This document shows, in pieces, positions 1 to 13,100 of a DNA stretch of 64,000 nucleotides. Position numbers and translations under genes: made by a program. The notes beneath the pieces were generated by a model, which was given only the letters and a program-made list of their open reading frames with translations, was not told the DNA's origin and searched no databases. Origin of the DNA: Eonycteris spelaea (taxonomy: Eukaryota > Chordata > Mammalia > Chiroptera > Pteropodidae); the NCBI GenBank assembly GCA_003508835.1, contig PUFA01000116.1, forward strand, positions 992,001 through 1,056,000, read 5' to 3'. How positions within the stretch are numbered: the stretch's first letter is position 1; the number at the start of each line of letters is the position of its first letter.

Positions 1-20
1 GGAAACAGCCAAAAAAAGTT

Positions 21-130
21 CAGTGATTTGCCTGACGTCCGTTAGTAAGTGGCGGAGCCAGGATTCGAACTTACGGAGTGGCTCCAAGCCAGCACCTTGG
101 AACCGGCTGCTGCACAAGCTGCATTTGACA
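21..130 (-). repeat. MIR SINE fragment
   Basis: The phrase gtaagtggcggagccaggat followed by tcgaac at about 45-70 is the reverse complement of the MIR core and its tRNA-derived B-box region. It is old and diverged, and the ends are approximate. Confidence 0.6.
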
Positions 131-544
131 TGCAGTTGGGATAAACCCTTTGAGACAGATAATCCGAGAGAGAGCTAACATAGTCATGGTGGAGTGGGGG
201 AAGTGTCCCTAGACAACTGTCATTACAGCCAGAGCTGGCCTGGCAGAGGGTGGCAGTGCAGGGAGCAGGAGGGCGGCGCACCGGCGGACAGGAACGGCGT
301 GCAGGGCTCCCGAGGGCCGAGGAAGAGCTTGGCGCGGGGGGGGGAGTGCAGAGAAGGCCGCCGGAGCGTCTGACCGCTGAGTGAGAACAGTGCGGCGTGA
401 GTGGCGGGGACGTCACCTGGGGCTCACCTGTGTGCCTGCCGTCTCTCGAGAACAGCCTCGGAGGCCCTGTTGAAAGTTTGAGTTTTCCCTAGAAACAGTG
501 GAAAGTCACTGAAGGGCTTTAAGCAACACAGGCTGATCCTCTGT

Positions 545-860
545 ACCAAGATTGGCAAACTTTCTGTAAAGGCCGCGTAGTAAATATCTCAGGCTTGAAA
601 GGCCACGTGGCCTCTGTCGCAACTACTCACTTTTGCCTGCTGCGATGCACGGCACTTACAGACGATGCAGAGCACGTGGACGTGGCTGTGGGCCAGGAAA
701 ACTTTATGGGCACTGACTTGATTTTCATTTCATTTTCAAATGCCATGAAATATTGATTCTTCCAACCATTCAAACACATGAAAACCATCCTTAGTTCATA
801 GTCTGTACACAAACAGCCTGTGGGCCACATCCGGCCCTGGTCTGGCTGATCCTGTCTCAT
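545..860 (+). repeat. hAT-type non-autonomous DNA transposon fossil
   Basis: The text runs through a widespread mammalian repeat: a caaact...tgtaaaggcc start, then agtaaatat..aggctt, then ggcctctgtcgcaactactc, and finally a segment about a percentage of ggccaca..ccggccctgg. A second copy lies inverted at 11110-11395. I recognise the family by these phrases but do not recall its Repbase name with certainty. Confidence 0.55.
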
Positions 861-3349
861 ACCCTCAAAAAGACCCCTGCCACCGCTCTGTGTAGTGGAT
901 GGGGGCGTTGGGGGACGGAAGTGGGAGGACAGCCATGGATTGCAGTTCACCACCGGGGGGTCATAGACTGGTGTGGCGCAGGTGAAATGAAGAGGTGACA
1001 GATCTGAGGTGTCATTGAAGAGAGCATCAGTGAGACCCTGTGATGTGGGAGACGTTACAGGTCGCCTCAGGAGTTAGCATAAGTCCTGAGTGTGTAATGG
1101 CGCCGCTGGCGGGAGTGAGACATGGTAGAAAAGGGACCAGGATTGGGGGTGCACCGGACTCGTTTACACACCTGCACTGTCCTCTGGCTGTAGGGGCCCT
1201 CGGGGGACCCACAGCGTCCCGGGGGTCCTCGAGACGGTGGCTGCACCTGCGCTTCTGGGGGTGTGCTGCTCTCAGGTCCTCATGTCACCTGAGGATGTGC
1301 CCCAACATACCCTCAGACTGCAGGCTTGTTTCCCTGTCACCTTGGGAACAAAGGAGGTTCCAAGACCCACTGGGTTGCATGTGCTCACGCTGCTCACTCC
1401 GCCAGGAAGGGGTGTGAGGGTTCGAGTCCAGCCACAGGACGTTGCCATTATTGCTGCTTTGGGGAAAGGGGAAGTTGGGCTCCACGTCTGGACCTTTGCA
1501 TTCTGCATAACTGCTACCAAAATGTCTGCCTGCATGTACATTGTCAGTCTGACTGTTTCGGGATGGGCATTATCCCAAAAGATTGGACAGAATGAACATA
1601 CCTTCCATTTCTCAGGCCTCTGGGAAAGTCTTTCTCGTGGCCAGCTAAGTTTATACGAGCAGGATGGTCCTGTTGGAGGGTGGCATAGAGAGATGTCCAG
1701 TAGAGAGATGGTGTGGGCCACGTGTGGAATTTAAGATGCTCATGTGGCCTCATTAAAAAGCAAACAGGCAGAGTTAAGTTAGTATATTTAGCCCGATATG
1801 TCCAAAATGTTATCATTTCAGTATGTAATGGATATTAATATTTTTTACATTCTTTATGCTACATTTTCGAAATCTTGTGTATATTTTATGCTGTGTATGA
1901 CCTCTCTCAGGACTGACCACCCTTCAGGTGTCCCTTGTCCACGTGTGGCTGCTAGCCACCCACTGGGGGCAGACAGCAAATGGGGTCAGTGCAGGCTTGG
2001 GGAGAACTCTTGAAATAATCTTTGTAAATAGCCATTCATGCTGACTGGTGAGTGTGCTTAATTTTATATGTCTCATTTCATTGCCCTAATTGTTAACTTC
2101 ATACTCTTTAATATGTTAAAACTGTGTTAAAATTCGAGGATTTACTTCTTTGCTTTTCTCTTTCCCACCCTGACCCCCAGCTTCCTCCCCAGGTTTGGCC
2201 ACAAATCTAGCAAAATTCATTGTTCGCTGTAGCCAAACATTTAATTTCCTGCAGTTTATTGGGTCTGTCCCCTTGCATTTCAACTCAGCTTTATCTCTAG
2301 CTCATTCTATAGAGATAAATATCCTATTTCAGGAATTTTTAGGGAAACATTTTATGGCTTTTATTGGCAGCACTTTTTTTCCCATTTAGTTTAATAACCT
2401 TGACAGTTAATAGAATTTTTCATTTCTATAACTCAGATCTGCATGTTATAATATAAACATTTCTCATAGTTCCTCAGCAGAACATACCTGATAGCATAGT
2501 ACTAGGCAGTAGTAGGCCCCCAGCAAGCATTTGAATGAATAATAATTTTGTGAACCAACTTTACTTGGTTATTCTCTGTCTTGTCTGTCATAATAATAAT
2601 TGCACCTTAATTTTTTTTCTCTCCTAGCATCTATTTTTAAAAAATTGAGAAGGAAGTGTGAGAAAGAATAAGATGATGTCAGTCCTGCTTAACTCATAGG
2701 AACAAGTGAGATAATTCGTGTGAAAATGTTTTGTAAACTCTTAAAACAGTGTCTCACTGTAGGTTGTGGAACAGTTAAAATGTGGATTTATCTGCCTCGC
2801 ATGCCCTCATCTGACTCTGTATGTGGTGGAGACGAGGGGTGGTCTGCACCTTAGGGTTATGGGGAACACTCTTACAGAACACACTGGGACTCCTTTTGCA
2901 CCCCTTTTTAAAATTAGAATGCCGAGGGTAAGTATTTTTTCAGAGGGCTTGCTTGGTGACTGATGTATGTACGTGAATGTATACGTATCACCCGCCGCTC
3001 ACAAAAGCAGCAGCAGCCAGTGCTATGTGGACAGAACTACACGTTTTTTACTGACGTGGAAGCCGAGTAAGCACGTAACTGGCGTTGGGCGTCACGGAAG
3101 GAACACGTTGTTAAACCTGCAGTTATTCTTGCTCTTTGAGCAGCAGTGACATATTTGGGGTGCTGTCCATTTATAACCCCAGGTGATTCTGCAGTCTGTC
3201 TGCTGTTTGCAAACCTGCCCCCTTTTATTGCTGTTCATTTGCTCAGTGGCTCCCAGAGAAGCGCTTCCTGGCACTCGCGCCCTGGCCCTGTGGCACTCTG
3301 GGACCAGCAGGATCCTGCAGAGGCGAATGCCGGTGCCAGGCTTCACTCC

Positions 3350-3605
3350 CAGGAGTTGGCAGCTTCTGCTTTCGTGTTCTCTGGAGCCTCCAGTAACGTG
3401 TGGGAGGGACTTTAGGAAAGGACACGCAGGGAGAGAAGGTCTAGCCGTCCAGCTGAGTCTCGCCCCCAGCCACCGTCAGCTGAGGCCACCGCGGGCTGTC
3501 TACAAGACCAGCAGGAGACCCAGCTGAGCCCAGGCGAAATGGTTGTTGGGTTCAGCCACTGGGTTTGGGGGTGGTTTGTTATAGAGCTGTGGAGAATTGA
3601 AACAC
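3350..3605 (+). repeat. ERVL-MaLR LTR 3' part (MLT1-like)
   Basis: The 3' portion has the MLT1 signature: ttgttgggttcagccactgg, then gtttgggggtggtttgttat near 3545-3585 and a terminal attgaaaca. The left boundary is uncertain. It is a solitary LTR end with no internal retroviral sequence visible. Confidence 0.6.
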
Positions 3606-3784
3606 TAATTTCCTGCCTTGGAGGAGATATATTTTTATAGTTACCGCTTTTTATCATGTTATTTTGAGGCTTCAGCTGAAGTAGTTGTTACTGTGTATTA
3701 TTTTCTTAGATTTCAGATTAATCTATTAGATGTCATTATTAGAATGCATTTTTCTCCTAAGCTCATTATTTTTGTCTTAAGAGC

Positions 3785-3960
3785 AGTACTAATAATGACA
3801 TTTACTGAGGACTTACTACACACCAGATAGTTTATATGTGTTTCCGTTTAATCACAACCACCTACAGGTAGAGACTGTTACTATCTCCATTTTCCAAACC
3901 AGGAAACAGACTCAGGAAAACTTCCTACAGTCACATAACTAATCACCATCCTGTTCTGCT
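3785..3960 (-). repeat. MIR SINE
   Basis: Reading + strand, the order is acatttactgaggacttact, then a segment ending ccattttccaaaccaggaaa, then cagtcacataactaatc. This is the reverse complement of the MIR 3' half. Confidence 0.65.
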
Positions 3961-4007
3961 TCGTAAAAATAGTAAATGCCTTCCCCTTTCTACCACTTTC
4001 TTTAAAT

Positions 4008-4930
4008 CAAGTTTTATTGAGGTATAACTTACCTATATGTAACAGTATCCATTTTAAGTGTAAAGTTAGATGAGTTTTGATAGATTTATTCAGCTGTGTA
4101 ACCATTACTCTAATCAAAATATAAAACATTTCTATCATCCCAAGAAGTTCCCTCACACCCCACCCTCACTCCCAGGCAAGCACTGATCTGCTTTCTATCT
4201 TTATGGATTAGTTTTCCCTGTTGAAATTTCACATAAATAGAATCTTTCTAAATGCTCTTTTTGCCTGGCCTGTTTCAATGAGCGTCATGTTTTTTACACT
4301 CATCCGGTCGTCACGTGCGTGAGTAGTTCCTTTTGATGGCTGAGTGGTATTCCGTTGTATGAAGGCACCGTAATGTGTTTCTCCGATCACTGTTGTTTGT
4401 CTACAGTATTTTGCTACTAGGAGTAAAGCTGCGTGAGCATCTGTTCTGTCTTTGTGGACATAGAGTAAATACCTAGGGACGGGGTTGCTGGGTCACTTAA
4501 CAGATGTTAAGTGTATGATTTCATGAGAAATTTGTACTGTTTTACACTTCGCCGGCAGCAGATGAGAGTTCTATCCTCACCGATACTTGGTATCACCGCT
4601 CTTGTTAGCTCACACTAAGGGGGCTGTGCCACTTAGCGTGCCCCCAAAGTGGGTGAGGGTATCGGTTGCTCCACACCCCCTCCGGCATTGGGATTGTTGG
4701 CGATTTTTATTTTTACCATTTTAATGAGAGACACTGTATCTCGTTGTGATTTTATTACAGTTCCCTAATGAATAACAGAGTTAAGCATCATTTCATGTGC
4801 TAATTTCCCATCTTAATGTTTTCTTTGTGTTATCTGTTTTCTTGAGAGTTTGTTATGTATTTTGGATACATGCCCTTTGTCAGACAGTAGGTTGGGCATA
4901 TCTTTTTCCAGGTCTGTGACTTTTTCTATT
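4008..4930 (-). repeat. Antisense L1 3' end (old L1M/L1ME type)
   Basis: The + strand starts gttttattgaggtataactt and continues through the reverse complement of the old L1 3' region: cactgatctgctttctatc, gctgagtggtattccgttgt, ttgctgggtcac and taatgagagacac..ctcgttgtgattt, ending near tttggatacatgccctttgt. The element lies antisense to RHEB and is 5'-truncated and diverged, with no intact reading frame. Confidence 0.88.
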
Positions 4931-4954
4931 CTCTTAAGACTCTTCCAGAGCAAT

Positions 4955-5050
4955 TAAATTTGAGAACTAGCACTCTAAACTAGGGAACTTGGTTTGGAGG
5001 TCAGCATCACCAAGGAGCTTGGCAGAAAGGGACAGTCCCACACCCTCTAG
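4955..5050 (+). repeat. MER5-like hAT-Charlie fragment
   Basis: The phrase ggtcagcatcaccaaggagc followed by ttggcagaaa and a cccacacc segment resembles the central part of MER5A-type elements. It is short and diverged. Confidence 0.35.
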
Positions 5051-7943
5051 TCACTTGACCTTGTCCTTGAAGGCTCCTCAAACTGGAGTCTACACACTTT
5101 TTATAGGATATTATGGCCCAATTGCTGCAGGACGCAAGTCAGATGCATCTCCATGGGTGCGCGTTTGAACTTGGGATGGTAAGGTAGAGCCTTCGTGACC
5201 GAGATCATTTTCTGTAGAGGGCGCTTGTGTTGGTGGTCGGGGCTGCGGCTCCCCGCAGCCACAGTGCCCACTGAGGTCTTTCTGTAGTGCTGAGAGCGAG
5301 AAGGGGAAGGGACAAGTCCGCATACCGCCTTGGATTTGCAAACATGATAAATATTTCAGAGGCACCGTCAGCAAACCCCATGAAGGGGGTAGACCAGTAG
5401 AGAAACTAGAGTGTTCATAGCGCTTCAGGGGGAGGCTTCAGAGGAGACCAGGAGGGAATGGGCTCTGACGAAAGGCTAGTGTGGACAGCGGCTGATCTTG
5501 GCGCTTGCACTGGTAGGGAAGGAAGTGGTGGCGATTGGGGATTCGGGTCATGACGTTCTGGAGTGCTGTATTCCTGATGTTTTTGCCTGTAGCCCGTAGT
5601 GACAAATGCATTTTACTTTGTGACCCCGTCATAAATGTGTGTGTAACTGAAACAAAAGTCTTGTAACACCTTTATCACTTGCATTCCACGCTGTTTTCTG
5701 TTTCCTTAAAAACAGTGCCGGTCACCGCTCTGTGTGGTGACTTCATGACCTGGCGGGGTACAGCCCCTGGTTACAAAGCATCTGCTGTCAGAGGTGGTCC
5801 ACAAGAGGTGCCGGGAGTCAGAAAGCGGGGCGCTGGGAGAACGCCTGCCCTGCTTGCTCCGCTTACGGGTTGGTCCGTGGGAGGAGCAGATGTCGCAGGT
5901 GGCGTCGTCTGGGCAGAAACCAGCGTCGTGGTGTGCTCCTGAGGTGTGTCGCTGACGTGGCACGGAGTTGACAGCTGGTGGCCAGGGCAGGGAGCTTTAG
6001 AGCTAAACTGTGAGCCTGCACGCTTGGACGTCGGAGTTCCGTGAGGCGAGGTTAAGAACCTGAGGTGAAGGTGAACGCAGGCCTCGGACTGGCCCGCGTC
6101 CCAGCTGCGTCCCGGACGTGCTCATGGACCCTTCTGCCGAAGCGCCAGACCGACGAGTTGCCGTATTTAAACCTGCTCGCCCCATGATAGCCCAGAGAAC
6201 AAGAAGCATGTCGGGGGTTCCGCAGTGTGGGCCTGAAGTGGGTAATATACAAGTAGTCATTTTTTTAGGAGAATAAGCATGAAAACTAGTTCAGAATTCA
6301 TCTGAAAACAAGTATTTTGTGTAAGCTGAACCTATTTTGCAGTCATCACGAAACGTGATTCAGGCAACAATCTTGAAAGTTTATTCTCTGTAGTGACAGT
6401 ATTGGGTGAAAAAACAATGTGCTATATTATCATTTTGAATATACATATGTAACAGTGCTGTTTGTACCTAGTGAAACCTCAGATGAAACTTTTTTTAAAT
6501 ACGATTTTTAAAGTTAAATTGGTTTTTAGTTTGGAGGAAGAGTATGTGGAAGTTAATGTGGCATGTTGGGTATCTTATTTTCAAACCTTAAATGATAATG
6601 AGTTATGCCATCAGATGAGTGACACGTCTCTCTGGATGTTGATAAACACATCCGGGCATGCGCTGCTTTCCGCTTGCGTTTACATCACTGCCACTTTGTC
6701 ATGTAACATTTCCCTGGGCGTCGATCTGGAGCTTGAGAGTCTCCTCAGGGTGTACATACTTATGCGCCTTCGAGAACATGGTCGTTGCTGAAACATCTTC
6801 AGGAAATACCTGGTGTTCCCGAATCTGAATTTGACAAGGGCAAAGGCCCAAGTAAATGTGTGAGGTTGTTATGAGGAGAAATTTTTAAAGATGATCAAGT
6901 GAAGAATAGAATTCTTGTAGACCAACAAAGCCTTTTGTAACTATAAGCAAACTAAGGAAAACTTGACCAGAAAAGCTGAATTAACTGCTTGGAGGACGAA
7001 GATGTTCCTTAAAGCCAGAAATTCCTAGAACCAGAACTGAGATTTATTTACTGAAATTAATTATGATGTACTGCCGACTTGTAAAGATTTCAACACTACT
7101 TGTCTAATAATCCTACTTTTAATGGAAACAGCAGAAAAATGTCAAGTGTAGCCTTCCTGTCCCTTCTTAATTTTAATAATTAATGATTTCTCCTTAGGGG
7201 AGAGTCCAGTGGAGGGGACCCAAGGGAGACCCAGCTTTTCTTCAGTCCCACTTCTGCTAATGAATAAGCCCTTTCTCCCGGGACCGTCTGCTTGAGAAAT
7301 CCAGCTGGCTCCCCGAGGGGTGGCATTTTCAGTTCTGGTGTCCCCGTTGCTCATGAAGACGATACCTTGCTGTCAGCCTCCGTTGTGCTTTGGGTTGGAC
7401 TGCGTTGTCTGCTTTTGCCGGAATGATCACTTAGGTTTTCAGGTTAAATGCGAGTTTAGCCTGCCAAATAATGTATGTCCTTTATGCCGCAAATGAGGAG
7501 CTCCCCTTTGGATGCATACCCGTAATTGTCGTATTTTTTAAATGTCCATTTGTTAGCTGTAACTCCACTTATGTCATGCCGTCTTGTTTAATATGTATGA
7601 TTTTATTTTCGATTTCGTCATGGTTTCCTGACTTTCACTGACTCCTGAGGACTGACTCCTGAGCCCGTTCTCCCCCTCCCTTCACCCCTGCAGGGTTAGA
7701 CCTACCTGATACCAATGCAGAGAACTGTCTAATCCAGTGATTCCTATTGTTCCTCTGCTTTGGGGGAGTTTATCACATATAATACTTAACCCCTTTCAGT
7801 ACTATTTTTAATCTAGTTCAGCTTCCAAAAAAGTTACAAAAATTGTTTTAATCTTAAATTCCCTTTTTCCTTTGTATCTGTAGCCCATATACCTTTGGGG
7901 GCAGAAAATTATCTTTCTTCCCTTCTTGCCATTTGTAAGCCAA

Positions 7944-7986
7944 ACACACACACACACACACACACACCACACACACACACACACAC
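7944..7986 (+). repeat. (CA)n microsatellite
   Basis: A CA dinucleotide run of about 43 bp, interrupted once by an extra C at 7968-7969, in RHEB intron 1. Confidence 0.95.
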
Positions 7987-8559
7987 TTATCCTGCAGAAG
8001 GGCATCAAAAGGCCACCCAAGTGCCTGGAAAAGCTCTTCAAAAGCCCTAAAGGTCCTTTTCTTTCTTCCTAAATAAACTTCTTTTGCTTCAAGCGGTACC
8101 ATTCATGTAAATAAGAATTTTCAGTTTACTAACATAAAAGAGGATTTTTCTCCTTGCTGTTCTCAGTACATAAAACAGTTTGCTGTATTTTGAGCTAAAT
8201 ACTCCTTTATGAGCTGGCTTATATAACATGGCTTCTTTTGAACACAATTCATTTGAAATGCGTGCAGTTCCTGGACAGCTACTGTAGCCCAAGGCCACAG
8301 GCCGGCCCACGCTTGGGCACCAATAAATACTAAATTGTTATTTCTTAACCTCTGTGGAACTATGTTTTCCTAGTCATGTGTATAAATTAAGATCTTTTGT
8401 AGTATCTGAATGTATGAGAGCACCCTTTGGAGATCTGAGTTTTAATTTCATTCATTTGTCCAGAAACCCAAGTATCTGCAGGGTCTCCGTCAACTAATGA
8501 TTGACTATAATTTGAGATAACTTCAAGCCCTGAAAAGAAAGAAAGAAAACAGGACCGTG

Positions 8560-8960
8560 TGATAGAGTGGGTGCCACTTTAGATGGGGTAGTTTTAGCAA
8601 AGCCTTCTCTGAAGAAGGGACATTTGAGCTCAGACCAGAATAATGACAAAAGTGAGTCATACCTTCAGCCATCTGGGGGATGACTAGAACAAAGGCACTG
8701 AGGTGGGTAGGAACTTGGCAGGGACGGAAGAGATGTGCCTGGAGCCTGGGGAGGGTCGGGGGGGGTCGTGGTAGCGGATGAGGGCAGGGCCGTGGGCAGA
8801 GCAGGGCCCAGCGGGGAGGGCCTGCCGTTGTGGGCCATGGTTCAGAGCTGGGAGTTCATTCTGATCGCAGTGAGGGTTTTCAGCAGAACGGTATCATTTA
8901 ATTTTCAAAAGCTCTTGCAGGCTGCTCTGTGGAGAGTGATTTCAGTTTTCAGTAATTCTG
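8560..8960 (-). repeat. L2 LINE fragment, antisense
   Basis: The + strand reads aagaagggacatttgagctc, then aacaaaggcactgaggtggg, then a ggccatggttcagagctggg segment, attctgatcgcagtgagggt and tttcagcagaacggtatcat. This is the reverse complement of the LINE-2 3' region, strongly diverged and with a G-rich middle. Confidence 0.65.
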
Positions 8961-10079
8961 AGACACTTTGAACTCTGTGTTCAGCTGCTCCGTTGAGCAG
9001 TAAATAAACCAGCCAACGGGGGGGGGGGCATTTCTAGTTGTCTCCCAGCAGCGCCCACTTATAAGCCAGCTTTTTAATTAATGAATTTCTCAGTCTGTGG
9101 GGACTGCCTTGGGTGTGAAAACGTGCCCCTTGAACTGCACCTCCGTGGTTTGGAGGAGGCTCGCAGAACTGAAGCCCCGAGAGTATGAGCCTCATGCTGG
9201 CAGACCGCCCGCCCCCCCCCCGCCCCGGCTCCCGTGGCTCCTCTGAGGGGGAAGTCGGCAGTGGCGCGTGGGGCACGTGCTCAGTAACACGGAGGACGGA
9301 GGAGGCAGGAAGGGTCTGGGATGAAACTAAGGAGGAACCTCTTCCTCTTTCCTGTGATACAGAATCTGGACTTTGTTCTTCGCTGCTTCTTCCCAGGGAA
9401 GCCTGCTCCGAAGGCCTCCGGCAGAAACTTTAGGTAACACAGAGAGGCGTGAGAACTTAGGGCTCTGGTGCTTGGTTCGTTAACATACAGGCTCAGTCAT
9501 TATGCTGGTTTTGTGAAGTCCAGAACATTTCTTGTCTTCTGTGTGCCCGGCACGCCCAGGCCTTTGCTGCTGGGTGACTGAGACCAGATTTCTGCTGTCA
9601 CACAGTTTTTTCAATAAAGACTTTTTATTTTTTCCAGGTTACCCTCTTTAGAAGCTATACCTGGTAACACTTGAAACAGCCACATATGAAAGCACCCAAA
9701 GAAACTAATCATATTTTATTAATTTCCATATTAAAATTAATAGCCAGATTTCAAGGACACCAGAGAAAATCAGCTTAGCTTTGACCTTGTTTAATATTTT
9801 TTTGCTTTTAACAGAATATACGGTATGCATGTCGGTCGGTAATATTTTTTAATGTCACAAAGGTATTTAATTCATAATAGCTTAATTGCCTAAGTTCTTG
9901 TCATATAAGCAAATTAATAACTTAATTTCCTTTTTTGAAATTGCCTAAATGCTTATTAAAAGAATGTGTTTTGTTCCCATACCTTCATCTGTCAGAGTGG
10001 GTTTTTATGTAAAATCATAGGATTAAATTTTTGTACCTTGATATGCCAGTGTGTCCTGAGCTGTTGCTTTCTTTTATAG

Positions 10080-10151
10080 GGAAATCCTCGTTGACGATTC
10101 AGTTTGTTGAAGGCCAATTTGTGGACTCCTACGATCCAACCATAGAGAACA
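10080..10151 (+). CDS. RHEB: RHEB exon 2 (residues 18-41)
   Basis: Acceptor tatag at 10075-10079 and donor gtaagt at 10152. The 72-nt exon begins with the last two bases of Gly18 and codes for Lys19-Ser20 of the nucleotide-binding P-loop and most of switch I, including Tyr35 and Thr38. It ends one base into codon 42. Confidence 0.96.
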
Positions 10152-13100
10152 GTAAGTGTTGTTTCCAAGGATTTATAAACTGAGAAGCCGGCCTTTTGCA
10201 TACAAACAACCATTGTGTCTTCCTGGCGGCCCATTGCAGGGGTGCTCACTTAAACCTGTATATCTCCAGCTGGGGTCCAAAAAGCTCTCAGAAACTTTCC
10301 CCACTTTACAGTGAATGACTTTTATTCAGTGTCCAGATCCTGCCATTTAGAAATTGTTATTCAGTTCTATGGGAATCCAGAGTCCTATATTAAAACCTCA
10401 TGTTCTCCAGGTTCTGCTTTTAAAAAGCTAGAAATAGAGTATGCATCCTTCTCCCCCATCCCTACCCCAACAGTAGCCCTATGTAGGGATTCAGAGCTTG
10501 AAAAGAAGAGATGAAAGCACTCCGGGTCCTTCGTGCCTTACTCCTGTGGAAGCTCTGGCAGCCTCAGCCCCAGCCCCTTCCGGTCCTGAAGGCTTAGAGA
10601 AGGCTGCAGAGAAGGGATCCATCTGGGGCTGGGGAGACCAGCTGTACCATGGAAAGAAAACATAGTCTGTTGGCTTTTCAGGCCCTGTGCAGAACAAAGC
10701 ACCGAAGACTAGAACCAGCCACAACCTTCACCTTGTCCAATTTCAATCGTCGGTTTCAGAATCTTCCTGAAGGATTCTAGGACTCTGGGCCGAGTTTTGG
10801 TTCTAGGGGTCATGGAGGAGAATCTGAAACCCTTGCATCCAGGGAAGTTGCTTGGCTTAGAAGCTGCTGGTCTTCTTTCAGGCCATCTTAGGATCCCAGG
10901 GAGCCTGGAACCAGCCTTCCCAGCTTCTTGACACCTGGGATTTGTCACCAGGAACATGAGATTTAAACATGGGATTCATGAAAACCCGATTGGTATATTA
11001 GACCTGAAGCCGACTTAACAGCCAGATTCACGGACTTTTAACAGCTAGATTCTTAGACTCTAAGTGCCCAGAGCTTGTAAGAGAGACTTAGAAAGAGGCT
11101 TGCATTGGGGAGTTGCCAGACTACAGCCCACAAGCTAAGTGTGGTTTTTACATTCTTTTAGTATTTGAAAAAAGAAGAATAATGTTTGTGATGTGAAAGT
11201 TTTGTGAAATTCAAATTTCAGCACGTATACATGGAATACAGCCGCGCTCAGTCATACACATGATGTCTGTGGCCGCTGCCTCTCTATGATAGTGGACGTG
11301 CTAAATATTACAAGAGAGACCATAGCCCACAAAGCTCAACATTTGCTGTCTGGCCCTTTACAGGAAAAGTTGGCTGACCTCTGGCTTAACAATTCAGCTG
11401 TCCTTTGTGTCCCAGTATGCTAATGGAAGGGAAGGAAACCTGTTGGCTGCTAAACTCTCTCTGGGCAGACCCATGTTTGAAAGTAACTTCTACCTTATCT
11501 GGAAGGAGTCCTCCTCCTTACATCCTGTTGATTGTTTAGTTGTCACTTACAGATTGGATTCCACTGTGAGGAGTAAATTAATTTGAATGCTAAGCAGACA
11601 AGTTTGGTTATCTCTCCATTGGAATGAGAATGCAAGAAAACCGAGATCTTGGCCTTAGTATTTGCTATACAAAGCAATTTAGAATTTCGTCTCCTTAAAG
11701 AAATAAGGCTCATTTGGGAATTTTTTTCGTAGAACAATAGAAGATAGTTTTCATGGTAAGATCTGCTTATAAAAGTGGTTTTTGTAATTATGTATCTTCT
11801 GTGCCATTTAAAAATGAGTTAGAAGGGAAGTCATCGTGTTGTATGTAAATACAGTTTCTTCATACTATAGTAATGGGTCAGATGGAAGTTTGACTTCCTT
11901 ACCTTGGTATCTGAGAAACAGTGAAATGACTACTTTGAGGCGCTCAAAATCATCTTTAATCATGTTTTTAATGTTTTCCTGTCTAATACTTTGCGTTTAT
12001 TAGTAAAGACATTTTTTCAGTCTCAAAAATGAATTCGATGAAAGTCTTCAGTCAGAAGCAAAAATGGGCATGGGAGCATATAAGTCCCTTAAAAGTTCAT
12101 GAGGGCTGTTCAGACATCAGATTCTGTTTCCCACACTTCTGACAGTAACGCGGGCCAGGAACCATCCTCCACCCTTCCCCCACTGTTGAGTAGAAAAATG
12201 TTCATTGTTTGGCTAACGGAGTTAGAGAAAATGGAGTGGTTATCAAAAACTTGTTGCTAACGACATAAATGAATGAATGGTTTTATGGTTTTTAAAAAAC
12301 AATGTTTTGTAAATCTGGAAGAAATCGAGTAATTTACATATAACTTTAATATGGAACAGGTTGTTTAGAGCAAATGTTCGGCGGTGACACATTTCTATCA
12401 AGTATCACTGAAAAAGCAAAAATTCAGGACTATGTCATGTTTTAAAACAGGAGAATAATGATAAAGCCACATACTTTTGAGTTTGGAAAATGTTTTAAAC
12501 CAGAAATACTGCGTGTGCAAATGCGCTTTATTATCTACTGTCATATTAATCTAATAGCTCACTGTGAACTAAATTGATACGATGACATTTAGTGGTAGTT
12601 TGTCATTTAAAGGCGGAATCACAGCAGTTCAGAACTTCTGCCATCTCAAGGTAGGACTGTTGATGAACCAATAAAGTTCCTCTCAGAAAACGGGGCGATT
12701 TAATTGGGAGTGTGGCAGCAGCATCAGGCCTCACGTGGCGGGTCGACTTCTCGTGGGATGTGAGTGAAGAGTTCTCGGTGCTTATTAGCACCGCGGGTCT
12801 AACCGGTGAATGCCAGACCTTAGAAATCGCTAATATCTGGCTTATTATTAGGTTTTACTAGTAAGTAGCTATTAGTCTGCAATTTGGGGATTTTAGGTTG
12901 GTAATTGGATTAATTTCTCCAGCGATTGAAGGGGTGGGGCGGAGGGGATTGCAGGCAAGTGATGTCAGGAGCTAGCCAGCTCACCCCTTCTCCACGGGGT
13001 TCCGTTCCCTCCTGGTCCCTGGAACCGACAGGCGTCTCTCTCGTTATGCTTCCTTTTTTCTATAGTAACAAGAAGAGGCAGTTTCCCATGACAGATGGAA

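Larger units (their letters stand above)
1..10079 (+). other. RHEB: RHEB intron 1 (3' part)
   Basis: This stretch precedes the first RHEB exon in the window and ends in a normal acceptor (pyrimidine-rich tract then tatag at 10075-10079). RHEB exon 1, which should encode residues 1-17 and the first base of codon 18, is not present, so it and the promoter lie upstream of the window. Recognisable contents are an MIR, a hAT-type fossil, a MaLR LTR end, a second MIR, an antisense L1 3' end, a MER5-like fragment, a CA repeat and an antisense L2, listed separately. In 870-3350, 5050-7940 and 9000-10050 I see nothing beyond unclassified AT-rich intronic sequence. Confidence 0.85.

Noticed and set aside
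270..420. GC-rich patch as possible RHEB exon 1
   Set aside because: No frame gives the start of RHEB (the P-loop half GYRSVG), so exon 1 must be upstream of the window.
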